This document shows positions 41,863-50,935 of a DNA stretch of 64,000 nucleotides, in pieces. The first letter of the stretch is position 1; every line of letters begins with the position of its first letter. The stretch comes from Aequorivita sp. H23M31. Its GTDB lineage: Bacteria; Bacteroidota; Bacteroidia; Flavobacteriales; Flavobacteriaceae. A program made the translations under genes and the position numbers. The notes below the pieces were generated by a model. It searched no databases. It worked only from the letters and a program-made list of their open reading frames with translations, and was not told the origin of the DNA. Location: the NCBI RefSeq assembly GCF_004022485.1, contig NZ_CP034951.1, positions 1,798,001 to 1,862,000 of the forward strand. Direction: 5' to 3'.

Positions 41863-41928
41863 GAAACTTAGAGATTGCTTTCCTCGCAATATAAAAATAA
41901 AACGGAGTGGATTACTTCGTTCCTCGCA

Positions 41929-42624
41929 ATGAATATCAAAGTAATAATCCCCGCTTTTAACGAAGAACAATCCATTGGCAAAGTAATTTCTGATATTCCT
42001 AGAATAGTTTCAGAGATTATCTTGGTGGATAATAATTCCACGGATACCACTTCTGAAGTTGCTAGGAAAGCCGGTGCCACAGTTCTTTTGGAAAAGCAAA
42101 AAGGCTATGGATATGCGTGTTTAAAGGGAATGGAATATATTTCGCATTTCGACTCCGCTCACCGACCGGATATTATAGTATTTCTTGATGGAGATTATAG
42201 CGACTACCCTGAAGAATTGACAAATATAGTCGCTCCAATTATTCAAGAAGATATTGATTTTGTAGTTGGCGCTCGCGTGATGGAATTAAGGGAAAATGGC
42301 TCTATGACGATGCCTCAAATTTTTGGAAATTGGCTGGCGACTTCTTTGATGAAACTTTTTTTCAATTCTACATTTACGGACTTGGGACCATTCCGCGCAA
42401 TTAAATACAATAAGTTGTTGGCCCTTGATATGGAAGACAAAACCTATGGCTGGACGGTGGAAATGCAACTCAAAGCTCTAAAGAGAAACTATAGTTATAG
42501 AGAAATTCCCGTTCCTTATCGCAACCGAATTGGCGTTTCAAAAGTATCAGGAACTGTAAAAGGTGCTATCTTTGCCGGCGGAAAAATCCTAGGCTGGATT
42601 TTTAAATACAGCGTTAAAAAATGA
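41929..42624 (+). CDS. Family 2 glycosyltransferase, dolichyl-phosphate-mannose-synthase-like
   Basis: Protein of 231 residues of the GT-A fold. The start MNIKVIIPAFNEEQSIGKV is the standard N-terminus; an upstream in-frame start at 41875 is not needed. LVDNNSTDTT near 35 and VFLDGDYSDYPEE (DxD-type metal site) near 85 are the nucleotide-sugar-binding residues. YGWTVEMQLKAL and VPYRNRIGVSKVSGT match polyprenyl-phosphate glycosyltransferases. No membrane helix is predicted. It overlaps the next glycosyltransferase by four bases (ATGA), so the two are translated as a pair. The acceptor and sugar are unknown. Confidence 0.88.
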   Translation: MNIKVIIPAFNEEQSIGKVISDIPRIVSEIILVDNNSTDTTSEVARKAGATVLLEKQKGYGYACLKGMEYISHFDSAHRPDIIVFLDGDYSDYPEELTNIVAPIIQEDIDFVVGARVMELRENGSMTMPQIFGNWLATSLMKLFFNSTFTDLGPFRAIKYNKLLALDMEDKTYGWTVEMQLKALKRNYSYREIPVPYRNRIGVSKVSGTVKGAIFAGGKILGWIFKYSVKK

Positions 42625-44111
42625 TTGTTGAGACCATAATTATCTTTATTTATTCCATTGCGCTCATTTTCATTTTTCTATACGCTTTGGCGCAGTTAAA
42701 CTTACTCTTCAATTATTTAAAAGCCAGAAAAAAGCATCCTGGCACACTTGTTTTTGATTTTTCAAAACCAGAGGAAATTCCTTTTGTGACCATTCAATTA
42801 CCTGTTTATAATGAATTGTATGTAATGGAAAGGCTTTTGGATAATATTTCAGAAATAGACTATCCTAAGCAAAAATTAGAAATACAAGTCTTGGATGACA
42901 GTACGGATGAATCATTTGGAGAAACAGCGAAACACATTGAAAGACTTCAACAATCCGGACTTGATATTAAACACATTACTCGTGCCAACCGCAATGGTTT
43001 TAAAGCAGGCGCGCTGAAAGAAGGATTGAAAACTGCCAAAGGTGAATATATAGCCATTTTTGATGCGGACTTCCTTCCGAAGAAAGATTGGTTATTGAAA
43101 ACTATTCCTTATTTCAAAGATGCGGAAATTGGTGTGGTGCAAACCCGTTGGGGGCATTTGAACAGAGATTATTCTATTCTTACCCGCGTACAAGCTTTTG
43201 CGCTGGATGCACATTTCACTTTGGAACAAGTGGGCCGAAATAGCAAGGGACATTTTATCAACTTCAACGGGACTGCTGGAGTCTGGCGAAAAGAATGTAT
43301 TCTGGATGCAGGCAATTGGGAGGGAGATACTTTAACGGAAGATTTAGACCTCAGTTATAGAGCTCAGTTAAAAAAATGGAAGTTTAAGTATTTGGAAGAA
43401 GTAGAAACTCCTGCCGAACTCCCTGTAGTTATAAGCGCGGCACGGTCCCAACAATTCCGGTGGAATAAAGGCGGTGCGGAGAATTTCCAGAAAATGGCTG
43501 GTAGGGTTTTAAAAAGTCACGATCTCTCAGCAAAAACGAAAATTCATAGCTTTTTACATCTGCTGAATAGTACAATGTTTTTAAATATTTTGATCGTTGC
43601 CATTCTTAGTATTCCTATGCTTTACATTAAAAATGAATATGCACATTTAAAGGTTTACTTTTACGTGATGACTTTCTTCGTTATCAGCACCATTATCTTC
43701 TTTATATGTTATTGGTTCACCTATAAATCGATATATGGTGGCGGATTTAAAGACTTTTTGAAGTATATTGGAATGTTTTTCGTCTTCTTCTCCGTGGCGA
43801 TGGGATTTTCTCTTCATAATTCTATTGCAGTAATAGAAGGGCATTTTGGAAAGAAAAGTGAATTTATCCGCACGCCGAAATTCAATCTAAATGAATTGAA
43901 CAAAAGTTGGAAAGAAAATATATATCTCTCCAGGAATATTTCTGCCAATGTTATTTTTGAAGGAATATTGATGTTGTATTTCGCTTTTGGAATGTACAGC
44001 GCTTTTATTGTAGGAGATCAAGGTGGGGATTTTGGACTTTTCCCCTTTCACCTGATGCTTTTCTTGGGGTTTGGGTTTGTGTTTTTTAAATCTTTGACTT
44101 CCAAAGCCTAA
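42621..44111 (+). CDS. Cellulose-synthase-like processive glycosyltransferase, membrane-bound
   Basis: Protein of 496 residues in GT family 2. One N-terminal membrane helix (about 5-27) precedes the catalytic domain with VLDDSTDESF, AIFDADFLPKKDW (DxD), LTEDLDLSYRAQ (catalytic Asp) and SQQFRWNKGG (the QxxRW motif of processive synthases); about four C-terminal helices follow (about 320-490). This arrangement is that of synthases that polymerise and export beta-linked glycans. No PilZ domain or BcsB-like partner is present. It overlaps the preceding glycosyltransferase, so the two may build or prime one polymer; the product is unknown. Confidence 0.88.
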   Translation: MIVETIIIFIYSIALIFIFLYALAQLNLLFNYLKARKKHPGTLVFDFSKPEEIPFVTIQLPVYNELYVMERLLDNISEIDYPKQKLEIQVLDDSTDESFGETAKHIERLQQSGLDIKHITRANRNGFKAGALKEGLKTAKGEYIAIFDADFLPKKDWLLKTIPYFKDAEIGVVQTRWGHLNRDYSILTRVQAFALDAHFTLEQVGRNSKGHFINFNGTAGVWRKECILDAGNWEGDTLTEDLDLSYRAQLKKWKFKYLEEVETPAELPVVISAARSQQFRWNKGGAENFQKMAGRVLKSHDLSAKTKIHSFLHLLNSTMFLNILIVAILSIPMLYIKNEYAHLKVYFYVMTFFVISTIIFFICYWFTYKSIYGGGFKDFLKYIGMFFVFFSVAMGFSLHNSIAVIEGHFGKKSEFIRTPKFNLNELNKSWKENIYLSRNISANVIFEGILMLYFAFGMYSAFIVGDQGGDFGLFPFHLMLFLGFGFVFFKSLTSKA

Positions 44112-44207
44112 CTCTATGGAAAAGCTTTCACGCAGAGTAACGCTGAGGTAAACGCTGAGATTCGCAGAGGAATTAGATTAAATTGATATTAGGAATAGAA
44201 AACAATC
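44112..44207. repeat. Short intergenic region with GCAGAG/GCTGAG repeats
   Basis: Between convergent genes, CGCAGAGTAACGCTGAGG and ACGCTGAGATTCGCAGAGG (44133-44172) form a degenerate direct and inverted repeat of a type common between flavobacterial genes. No gene. Confidence 0.5.
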
Positions 44208-45569
44208 CTAAGGTTTTTCAACATAGTCTTTTACATCCATTAGATTTAATCCACCATAGTTGCCACTACTCATCAGAAGCAAGCAGGTATTTTCATAATC
44301 CTGGGAGTATAGATAAGTCTTAAAATCTGCGGGATTGGTGAAAACTACTAGATCGTCACGATCAAAGGCTTCTTCTATTTGCTCTTGTTTAATTTCTTTT
44401 AATTGTTTGATCATTACCGCCTGGGGCGAATAAAAAACAACAGCTGTATCAGCAGAGTCTAGCGTTCCTCGATATTCTTTTAGAAAATCCGGAGATAGAC
44501 TACTATAGGTGTGAAGTTCCAAACAAGCTATTAATTTCCTATTGGGATATTGATTTTTCACTGCATCGGTTGTAGCTTTTACTTTACTCGGTGAGTGGGC
44601 ATAATCCTTATAAGCAACTGCAGTTTTGGTCTCAGCTATTTTCTCCAAACGTTTGCTCGCACCTTTAAAAGTGGCGATGGCTTCATAAAAGTCATCAGCA
44701 TCTATGCCCATTAATTGGCATATCCATCGCGCTCCTTCAAGATTGTTTAAGTTGTGCCCTCCGAAAATTTCGATGGGCATTGGACCTTCGGGTGTTTCCA
44801 AAAAGGTGATCCCATCCTTTACTGAATATTTAGGAGTTTTATAGGGATATTTTTTAATTGGATTTGTGGAGGCTTCGACAATTCGTGTTACTTCCAAATC
44901 TTCTTCATTATAAACAATCGAACCGCCATTGGTAATTTCATTTAAAAATATTTCGAATTGTTCTACATAATTCTCATAGGTAGGAAAAACATTTACGTGA
45001 TCCCAGGCGATTCCGCTCAATAAAGCGATATTCGGTTTATAAAGATGGAATTTCGGCCGTCTGTCAATTGGAGAAGACAGATATTCGTCTCCTTCAATTA
45101 CCATAAAATCGTTGTCGTCGGTCATTTTAACCATGGTATCAAAACCTTCCAGTTGAGCACCGACCATATAATCCACATCTTTTTCGTGGTAATTCATGAC
45201 ATGGAGAATCATAGACGTAATGGTAGTCTTTCCGTGGGAGCCACCAATAACGACACGGGTTTTGTTTTTGGACTGTTCGTAAAGAAATTCAGGGTAGCTA
45301 TAGATTTTCACATCGAGTTCCTTAGCCTTTAAGAGTTCGGGATTATCGGCTTTGGCGTGCATTCCCAATATAACTGCATCAAGATCCGAAGTGATTTTTT
45401 CTGGAAACCATCCTTCTTCTTCGGGCAATAAACCTTTGGTTTTTAAACGTGATTTTGAAGGTTCGAATATTTCATCATCGCTACCAGTTACGACATCTCC
45501 TTTTTGATAAAGAGCAAGAGCGAGATTGTGCATGGCACTACCGCCTATGGCTATAAAGTGAATTTTCAT
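44208..45569 (-). CDS. mpl: UDP-N-acetylmuramate:L-Ala-gamma-D-Glu-meso-Dap ligase
   Basis: Peptidoglycan recycling enzyme of 453 residues that rejoins the tripeptide to UDP-MurNAc with ATP. It belongs to the Mur ligase family: an N-terminal Rossmann-like domain (IHFIAIGGSAMHNLALAL), the ATP loop VIGGSHGKTTITSM near 110, SGIAWDHVNVFPTYENY and GGHNLNNLEGARW, and a C-terminal domain (KDYAHSPSKVKATTDAV). The DYAHxP and GAQLEGFD residues favour Mpl rather than MurC, whose size and N-terminus are similar; the MurC alternative is unlikely. It is the first gene of an otherwise separate minus-strand group, with no obvious operon partner. Confidence 0.92.
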   Translation of the reverse strand: MKIHFIAIGGSAMHNLALALYQKGDVVTGSDDEIFEPSKSRLKTKGLLPEEEGWFPEKITSDLDAVILGMHAKADNPELLKAKELDVKIYSYPEFLYEQSKNKTRVVIGGSHGKTTITSMILHVMNYHEKDVDYMVGAQLEGFDTMVKMTDDNDFMVIEGDEYLSSPIDRRPKFHLYKPNIALLSGIAWDHVNVFPTYENYVEQFEIFLNEITNGGSIVYNEEDLEVTRIVEASTNPIKKYPYKTPKYSVKDGITFLETPEGPMPIEIFGGHNLNNLEGARWICQLMGIDADDFYEAIATFKGASKRLEKIAETKTAVAYKDYAHSPSKVKATTDAVKNQYPNRKLIACLELHTYSSLSPDFLKEYRGTLDSADTAVVFYSPQAVMIKQLKEIKQEQIEEAFDRDDLVVFTNPADFKTYLYSQDYENTCLLLMSSGNYGGLNLMDVKDYVEKP

Positions 45570-45666
45570 AGAGTGTTTTCAGGTTTAACCCTTCGACTGC
45601 GCTAAGGGTGACATTTGTTGTGTAAAGATACTTTTTCTCTATTTGAATAAATAACCGGAATTTAGA

Positions 45667-46695
45667 TTAAAGTGATAGAATGATTGATTTTTCCTTTTTG
45701 CCTTGCGGAAAATCCCTTTTGGCAGATAAAGCTTTGTCAATCCAAATAAGAGCATTTTTCTTATCATCAAGATTTTTATAAATCTGTGCAATGTGATAAT
45801 ATGCCCATTCCTTAGTCACACCATCTTCTAGGGTGTAGTTTGCCACATATTCCTTTAAGCAATCAATTCCGTACTGGGGCTCAAGATTATATTCCGCACA
45901 AATTCTTCCTATCTCATAATTTAGCTGATTTCTTTTATGGAGCTTAAAGGATTTAGCAGCAGTTTCTATTGCTTTTCCAGGTTGATGATTCTTTTCATAT
46001 AAAGCAGCAAGTTTTTCATAGGTATGTGGAGATCCACCAACTTCAATTGCCTTTTTATAATAACGCTCGGCATCCTGAGGTCTATCGCATTCTTCAGCAA
46101 CATAACCTTTGGCCAAGTATCCATCGACTGGCGAAATTTGACTAAGTTCCTTTGCATATTCTAAAGCCTTCTTCTCACTTCCACCCAGGATTCCTGGTAG
46201 GGCTATGTAGAATTCTATCAATGCCCATCGTGAATCTATATGCTGAGGATCTAATTTTGCGGCCGTTTGTAGTTGATGTTTTATGGGCCCGATATAACCC
46301 AGCGCACGGATTTTACTAATGGACATTGCTTTCATTCCCATTGCTGCTCCGTATTTAAAGTGAAAGTCAGCATTGGATTCTTCTTCATTGACCAAGTCTT
46401 TATAATACGAAATTGCCGTATCCCAATCCGCAGCGTAAGCGGCAATATCTCCTAAATATTCCTGTGTTTTTTTATCGTGCGGATTTTGTTTTAAGAAATT
46501 TTCAAAAATAGGTTTTGCCTGAACAAATTTCTTCTCTTTAAAATACTTTTCTGCCTGCTTATAGGAAGATTGTGCATTTGTACAGGGAGGAAAAATAAAG
46601 ATAACTAGGGCAAGGAGAATAATTTTAGTTAGGCCCAAATGAAAAGGTCCCCCTCTGCCTTCGGCAACTCCACCCGACGGGGAGAAACAACTCAT
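45667..46695 (-). CDS. TPR-repeat periplasmic protein with repeat-derived N-terminus
   Basis: Protein of about 342 residues. From about residue 22 a signal peptide (IILLALVIFIFPPCTNAQ) leads into tandem TPR-like helical repeats to the C-terminus (AEKYFKEKKFVQAKPIFENF, LGDIAAYAADWDTAISYYKD and others), which bind other proteins. The start is uncertain: the ATG at 46695 gives an extra segment SPSGGVAEGRGGPF before the signal, and this segment is encoded by an intergenic repeat also seen at 46773-46890. A TTG at 46638, directly before GLTKIILL, would give a normal signal peptide. The repeat may have replaced the original start. Confidence 0.8.
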   Translation of the reverse strand: MSCFSPSGGVAEGRGGPFHLGLTKIILLALVIFIFPPCTNAQSSYKQAEKYFKEKKFVQAKPIFENFLKQNPHDKKTQEYLGDIAAYAADWDTAISYYKDLVNEEESNADFHFKYGAAMGMKAMSISKIRALGYIGPIKHQLQTAAKLDPQHIDSRWALIEFYIALPGILGGSEKKALEYAKELSQISPVDGYLAKGYVAEECDRPQDAERYYKKAIEVGGSPHTYEKLAALYEKNHQPGKAIETAAKSFKLHKRNQLNYEIGRICAEYNLEPQYGIDCLKEYVANYTLEDGVTKEWAYYHIAQIYKNLDDKKNALIWIDKALSAKRDFPQGKKEKSIILSL

Positions 46696-46890
46696 CCTAT
46701 TATTTTTTGGGAAGTTCAATCCCTCTAATTTCTCTGCCACTAAATACTGCTACTGATTACTGATCATCCAGACGGTCCCCTTCTGCCATGGGCTTCTCCC
46801 CGAAAGGAGAGAAACAGCGGATTATACTAATTTTAGGAATTTCATTCTCTCAGATCTCTTACTCCCTACTGCCATTGAATACTGATTAAC
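46640..46890. repeat. Two diverged copies of an intergenic repeat of about 120 bases
   Basis: GGTCCCCCTCTGCC...ACGGGGAGAAACA (46643-46690) followed by TTTTTTGGGAAGTTCAATCC, TCTAATTTCTCTGCCACT and TACTGATTACTGATC resembles CGGTCCCCTTCTGCC...AGGAGAGAAACAG (46773-46816) followed by TTTTAGGAATTTCATTC and CTACTGCCATTGAATACTG. The left copy overlaps the 5' end of the TPR gene; the right copy ends about 18 bases before the stop of the DUF4136 gene. Confidence 0.6.
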
Positions 46891-46908
46891 GGAATTACCG
46901 ACAACCGA

Positions 46909-47430
46909 TCACTTCTTCCCCGGTGGATATTTCTTTAAGATCTTCTCTATAATTGCGAGGTAATAAGCTTCTTTTTGTTCTGGAGTTGCTCTTTCTTTGA
47001 GTTCGCCATCGGCAACAGCTTGCCAAACTAGATCATCTTTTGACACATCGATAAAATCCATTGTCAATTGTTGATTGATAATTCTTCCACCTATTGGAAT
47101 TCCACCGCTAACTCCAACTCCAACATTACTGCCCGAGCCACCGATCCCAATACCTAGTGTACTTCGGGAATTGGAAATATTTTCGCGTGCATAAAAATTT
47201 ATATAGAGTTGCGGAGAATTGCTCTTTTCAAAGCCGCGTCCTTGAAATAGACTATCGGCAATTTGCATTATTCTGGAATCATCCAATTCTGTTAAACCCG
47301 AGTCTATGGAAGGATAAAAATTATAGGAGGTATATTTTGAAAAATCTACATTTTTGTCATAATCTACGGCTACGGAGGCGCCACAGGACACTAATAATAG
47401 TACCATACTTATTGTTGAAAGGAACTTCAT
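46909..47430 (-). CDS. DUF4136 domain lipoprotein
   Basis: Lipoprotein of 173 residues with lipobox LLVSC (Cys16). A single DUF4136 domain follows, with VDFSKYTSYNFYPS near 30, a Gly-rich loop (LGIGIGGSGSNVGVGVSGG) near 90-110, INQQLTMDFIDVSKDDLVWQAVADGEL and the C-terminal helix KEAYYLAIIEKILKKYPPGK. DUF4136 proteins are probably outer-membrane-associated lipoproteins of unknown function. It is convergent in spacing with neither neighbour and likely monocistronic. Confidence 0.88.
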   Translation of the reverse strand: MKFLSTISMVLLLVSCGASVAVDYDKNVDFSKYTSYNFYPSIDSGLTELDDSRIMQIADSLFQGRGFEKSNSPQLYINFYARENISNSRSTLGIGIGGSGSNVGVGVSGGIPIGGRIINQQLTMDFIDVSKDDLVWQAVADGELKERATPEQKEAYYLAIIEKILKKYPPGKK

Positions 47431-47570
47431 CTGTCTAGAATTTTCAATAAAAATACATAAAAAAGCATTTTCGAATTAGACGATTATTATTGTTTTTCTT
47501 CGACTTACCGAGGAACCACTTATGCTACAAAAGCATTTCCTCTCCGATTACACTCGATAATCTCGATTCT

Positions 47571-47633
47571 AGCGGAGCATCTCCCATCCTTCGGCTCCGC
47601 TCGGGAGGCTCAGTTTTAATGGAGCATCTCCCA
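47571..47633. repeat. Duplicated obgE 3' end with inverted repeat
   Basis: GGAGCATCTCCCA occurs at 47574-47586 and again at 47621-47633, where it encodes the last residues of ObgE (WEMLH). Between them AGCGGAGC (47571-47578) and GCTCCGCT (47594-47601) form an inverted repeat that could serve as a hairpin after obgE. Confidence 0.6.
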
Positions 47634-48614
47634 GAGTTTGTCCTTGAGCTCTGTGAGACCTTGATGGGCCACCGATGAAATAAATAAATAGGGGATACCT
47701 TTAAAGTCTTTGTCAAGCAGAACTTTCATTTCCGCCTTTAGCTCTTCATCTAGCATATCGCTTTTGCTAATGGCCACCAAACGCTCTTTGTCAAGCAATT
47801 CAGGATTATAACGTCGAAGTTCGTCAACGAGAATTTCATATTGTTCTTTAATATCCTGTGCATCAGCTGGAATAAGAAATAATAAAGTAGAATTTCTTTC
47901 AATATGACGTAAAAACCGATGGCCTATCCCCTTCCCTTCAGCGGCGCCTTCAATAATTCCAGGAATATCGGCCACAACAAAGGTTTGATGATTGCGATAT
48001 TCCACAATACCCAAGTTGGGTTTTAGTGTTGTAAATTCGTAATTGTCAATCTTGGGCTTGGCGGCAGTAATAACGGAAAGTAAAGTGGACTTCCCTGCAT
48101 TTGGAAATCCAACCAATCCAACATCTGCCAATATTTTTAGCTCCAGAATTATATCCAGTTCCACACCTTCCTCTCCTGGCTGGGCATAACGTGGGGTCTG
48201 ATTGGTCGCAGTTTTGAAATGGGCATTGCCCATACCACCGCGTCCTCCTTTTACAATAACTTTTTGTTCGCCATCTTCGGTAAGTTCAAAAAGAATATCA
48301 TTGGTTTCCTTATCCCGAACCACGGTACCTAATGGCACGTCGACATAAACGTCTGCACCATCGGCCCCAGTACTGGTTTGTTTTCCGCCTGATTCTCCGT
48401 GCTCTGCCCTAAAATGTTTTTTGAATTTAAGATGGTAAAGGGTCCAAAGATTTTTATCGGCTCTAATAATTACATGACCTCCTCTCCCTCCATCTCCACC
48501 GTCGGGACCTCCCTTGGGAATATATTTTTCCCTCCGCATATGACGACTTCCTTGACCTCCCTTACCGGAAGTGACATGGATCTTGACATAATCTACAAAA
48601 TTACCTTCGGTCAC
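47616..48614 (-). CDS. obgE: GTPase Obg
   Basis: Large-subunit ribosome-assembly and stress GTPase of 332 residues, start GTG. The N-terminal Obg fold (1-158) is Gly-rich ([28 protein letters not shown]). The G domain carries [12 protein letters not shown] (P-loop), [17 protein letters not shown] (G2/G3), and the NKxD-like motif as SKSDMLDEE. The C-terminal extension is short. It follows adk by 45 bases on the same strand, so adk and obgE are likely co-transcribed, an arrangement commonly seen in Bacteroidota. Confidence 0.96.
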   Translation of the reverse strand: MTEGNFVDYVKIHVTSGKGGQGSRHMRREKYIPKGGPDGGDGGRGGHVIIRADKNLWTLYHLKFKKHFRAEHGESGGKQTSTGADGADVYVDVPLGTVVRDKETNDILFELTEDGEQKVIVKGGRGGMGNAHFKTATNQTPRYAQPGEEGVELDIILELKILADVGLVGFPNAGKSTLLSVITAAKPKIDNYEFTTLKPNLGIVEYRNHQTFVVADIPGIIEGAAEGKGIGHRFLRHIERNSTLLFLIPADAQDIKEQYEILVDELRRYNPELLDKERLVAISKSDMLDEELKAEMKVLLDKDFKGIPYLFISSVAHQGLTELKDKLWEMLH

Positions 48615-48659
48615 CTTTTATTGTTTCTAATTTATTATTTCAAGTTTGACTGTGTGAAA

Positions 48660-49232
48660 TTATAGACTATCTATTACTTTGCTTAATCGCCCAGTAATTT
48701 CCTCGATAGTTCCAACACCATCCACTCCGTAATATTTATTCAATTTTTGGTAATAATCCTTTAGAATAGCGGTTTCGTTATAATAGACCTTGATTCGATT
48801 TCGAATTATCTTTTCATCCGCGTCGTCTGCCCTACCGCTTGTTTTACCTCTATTTATCAAACGTTCTACCAACACTTCATCGTCCACTTCCAAAGCTACC
48901 ATGGCATCTATTTGAGTGTCCTTATCCTCCATTAAGTAACCTAAGGCTTCGGCTTGGGCCTCCGTTCTTGGGAAACCATCAAAAATAAAACCATGCGCAT
49001 CTGGGTTTTTGTCAACTTCATTGCTCAACATGTCAATGGTGATTTCATCCGGCACCAACTTGCCTTTTGCCATAAACGACTTTGCAAGATTTCCCAGCTC
49101 AGTCTCGTTTTTGATATTTTCGCGAAACACGTCTCCGGTGGAAATGTGAACGAGATTGTATTTTTCTTTCAGAAAATTAGCCTGGGTACCTTTTCCGGCG
49201 CCTGGAGGGCCAAATAAAATAATATTGGTCAT
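48660..49232 (-). CDS. adk: Adenylate kinase
   Basis: Balances ATP, ADP and AMP. The 190 residues give the short form with a reduced LID (LINRGKTSGRADDADE). The P-loop is LFGPPGAGKGTQAN at the N-terminus, the AMP-binding region has STGDVFRENI, and FIFDGFPRTEAQAE near 85 is the adenylate-kinase signature. The gene starts 45 bases upstream of obgE on the minus strand. Confidence 0.97.
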   Translation of the reverse strand: MTNIILFGPPGAGKGTQANFLKEKYNLVHISTGDVFRENIKNETELGNLAKSFMAKGKLVPDEITIDMLSNEVDKNPDAHGFIFDGFPRTEAQAEALGYLMEDKDTQIDAMVALEVDDEVLVERLINRGKTSGRADDADEKIIRNRIKVYYNETAILKDYYQKLNKYYGVDGVGTIEEITGRLSKVIDSL

Positions 49233-49510
49233 GGTTGTGTTTTGAATTGTGGAAAACGAAGCGGTAAAAATACAAAAATTAAAAAGAGAGAAATATCTAT
49301 TTCTGGCTTAAATAAAACGATGATTATAAATAAGTTCTTTGTTTCCGGTCAGAAAATAAAATTTTTTTCCAAAACAAAAGAAATTCACCAAGATTCTCCA
49401 ATTCCGCAGTTCCCATTAATACTACTTTTTCATCCAAAAAGAATGTAAGCTCTTTTCGAATTAACATTTCCATATAAAAGTTAATTTTTAATTTAATTAA
49501 ATTAGCCATT

Positions 49511-50773
49511 ATGGACTATCAGGACCTTATTACTCTTGGAATTTCCTTTGGACTAGGTCTTCTGGTCGGACTTCAGCGTGAAAACACCAAACACGAAACC
49601 GCTGGTGTAAGAACATTTACCCTAATTGCTATTCTGGGAACAGTTGCAGGATTTCTTACCCGCGATTTCGACAATCCCTACATTCTTCCGGTTTTTGGAA
49701 TCGCAATCACCGCCTTGATGATTACAGCAAACCTTGTTATCTCCAAAAGAGACGAAAATCCTACCGCGGGACAAACGACCGAGGTAGCGGTTCTATTAAT
49801 TTTCGCTCTTGGCGCTTATCTGGTATTGGGAAATCAAATAATAGCCGTAATAATTGGCGGAACGCTTGCTATTCTTCTTTATATCAAGGAAAGACTTCAT
49901 GAAATTATCCATAAGTTAAAGGATAAGGAATTAGGGGCCATTATGACATTCGTGGGAATTTCCTTGGTAATCCTACCAATCCTTCCGGATAAAACGTATG
50001 GTCCATTGGATGTTTTAAATCCGCGTAATATCTGGTTGATGGTTACATTGATCGTGGGCATCAGTGTTTTGGGATATTTTGTTTACAAATGGGTTGGCAA
50101 AAAAGCAGGAATGATATCCAACGGAATTTTGGGCGGGATTATTAGCAGCACAGCAACTACGGTTAGCTATGCCAGGAATGCCGCCAAAGAATCTACCTTA
50201 AGCAAAGTTTCCGCATTTGTAATTATTGCCTCGGTCACCGTTTCCCTTATCCGAGTAATAATCGAAATAGGGATCGTAGTACCGGAAAAACTTGGATCGT
50301 TGATGCTTCCGTTTGCACTATTGTTTTTATTTATGACCGTACTTTCCATTATTATATTTTATACCGTTTCAAAAGACAAAGCGCTTGAGGATATGCCCGA
50401 ACCCAAGAACCCGGCACAATTCAAAAGTGCTTTCATCTTCGGTTTGTTATATGGCTTGATTTTATTGGCAGTTGCATTTACGGAAAAGGAATTTGGAAAT
50501 GAAGGCCTTTATATAATTTCAATAATTGGAGGTCTGGCAAAAAAAGATGCCATCACACTTTCATTGGCCCAATCAATTAAAGGTGGATTGGCTACAGATT
50601 TGGGATGGAGATTGATTATGACGGGGGTTCTGGCCAATTTTGCTTTTAAGATCGTGCTGGTGGGCGTGCTGGGAAACAAAAAACTCCTAAAATGGGTAGG
50701 AGGAGCTTTGGTTATTTCTATAATATTTGGTCTATTACTAATCTGGCTATGGCCCGAAACCTGGAGTTTTTAA
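49511..50773 (+). CDS. MgtC/DUF4010 family integral membrane protein
   Basis: Membrane protein of 420 residues with about 12 predicted helices. The N-terminal part (1-130) is the MgtC/SapB fold, seen as LGLLVGLQREN and TAGVRTFTLIAILGTVAGFL, which in MgtC is involved in survival under low magnesium. The C-terminal half is DUF4010 (GGIISSTATTVSYARNAAKE, GLAKKDAITLSLAQ). The substrate or partner is not known. It stands alone, with a 278-base region before it and App1-like phosphatase 162 bases after it on the same strand. Confidence 0.88.
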   Translation: MDYQDLITLGISFGLGLLVGLQRENTKHETAGVRTFTLIAILGTVAGFLTRDFDNPYILPVFGIAITALMITANLVISKRDENPTAGQTTEVAVLLIFALGAYLVLGNQIIAVIIGGTLAILLYIKERLHEIIHKLKDKELGAIMTFVGISLVILPILPDKTYGPLDVLNPRNIWLMVTLIVGISVLGYFVYKWVGKKAGMISNGILGGIISSTATTVSYARNAAKESTLSKVSAFVIIASVTVSLIRVIIEIGIVVPEKLGSLMLPFALLFLFMTVLSIIIFYTVSKDKALEDMPEPKNPAQFKSAFIFGLLYGLILLAVAFTEKEFGNEGLYIISIIGGLAKKDAITLSLAQSIKGGLATDLGWRLIMTGVLANFAFKIVLVGVLGNKKLLKWVGGALVISIIFGLLLIWLWPETWSF

Positions 50774-50935
50774 AATCGTTTCTTTGAAATGAAAATTCAA
50801 AATAGAGCTTTTTGAATCTAAAGCCAAACGATCGTCTATTTTCCGTGCACGCTATTTATTCTTTTGAATTTATCCGACTTCTTTCTTATATAAATTTCGT
50901 TTAATATTCCCTCCATTTGTTTAACTTGTTTCTCG

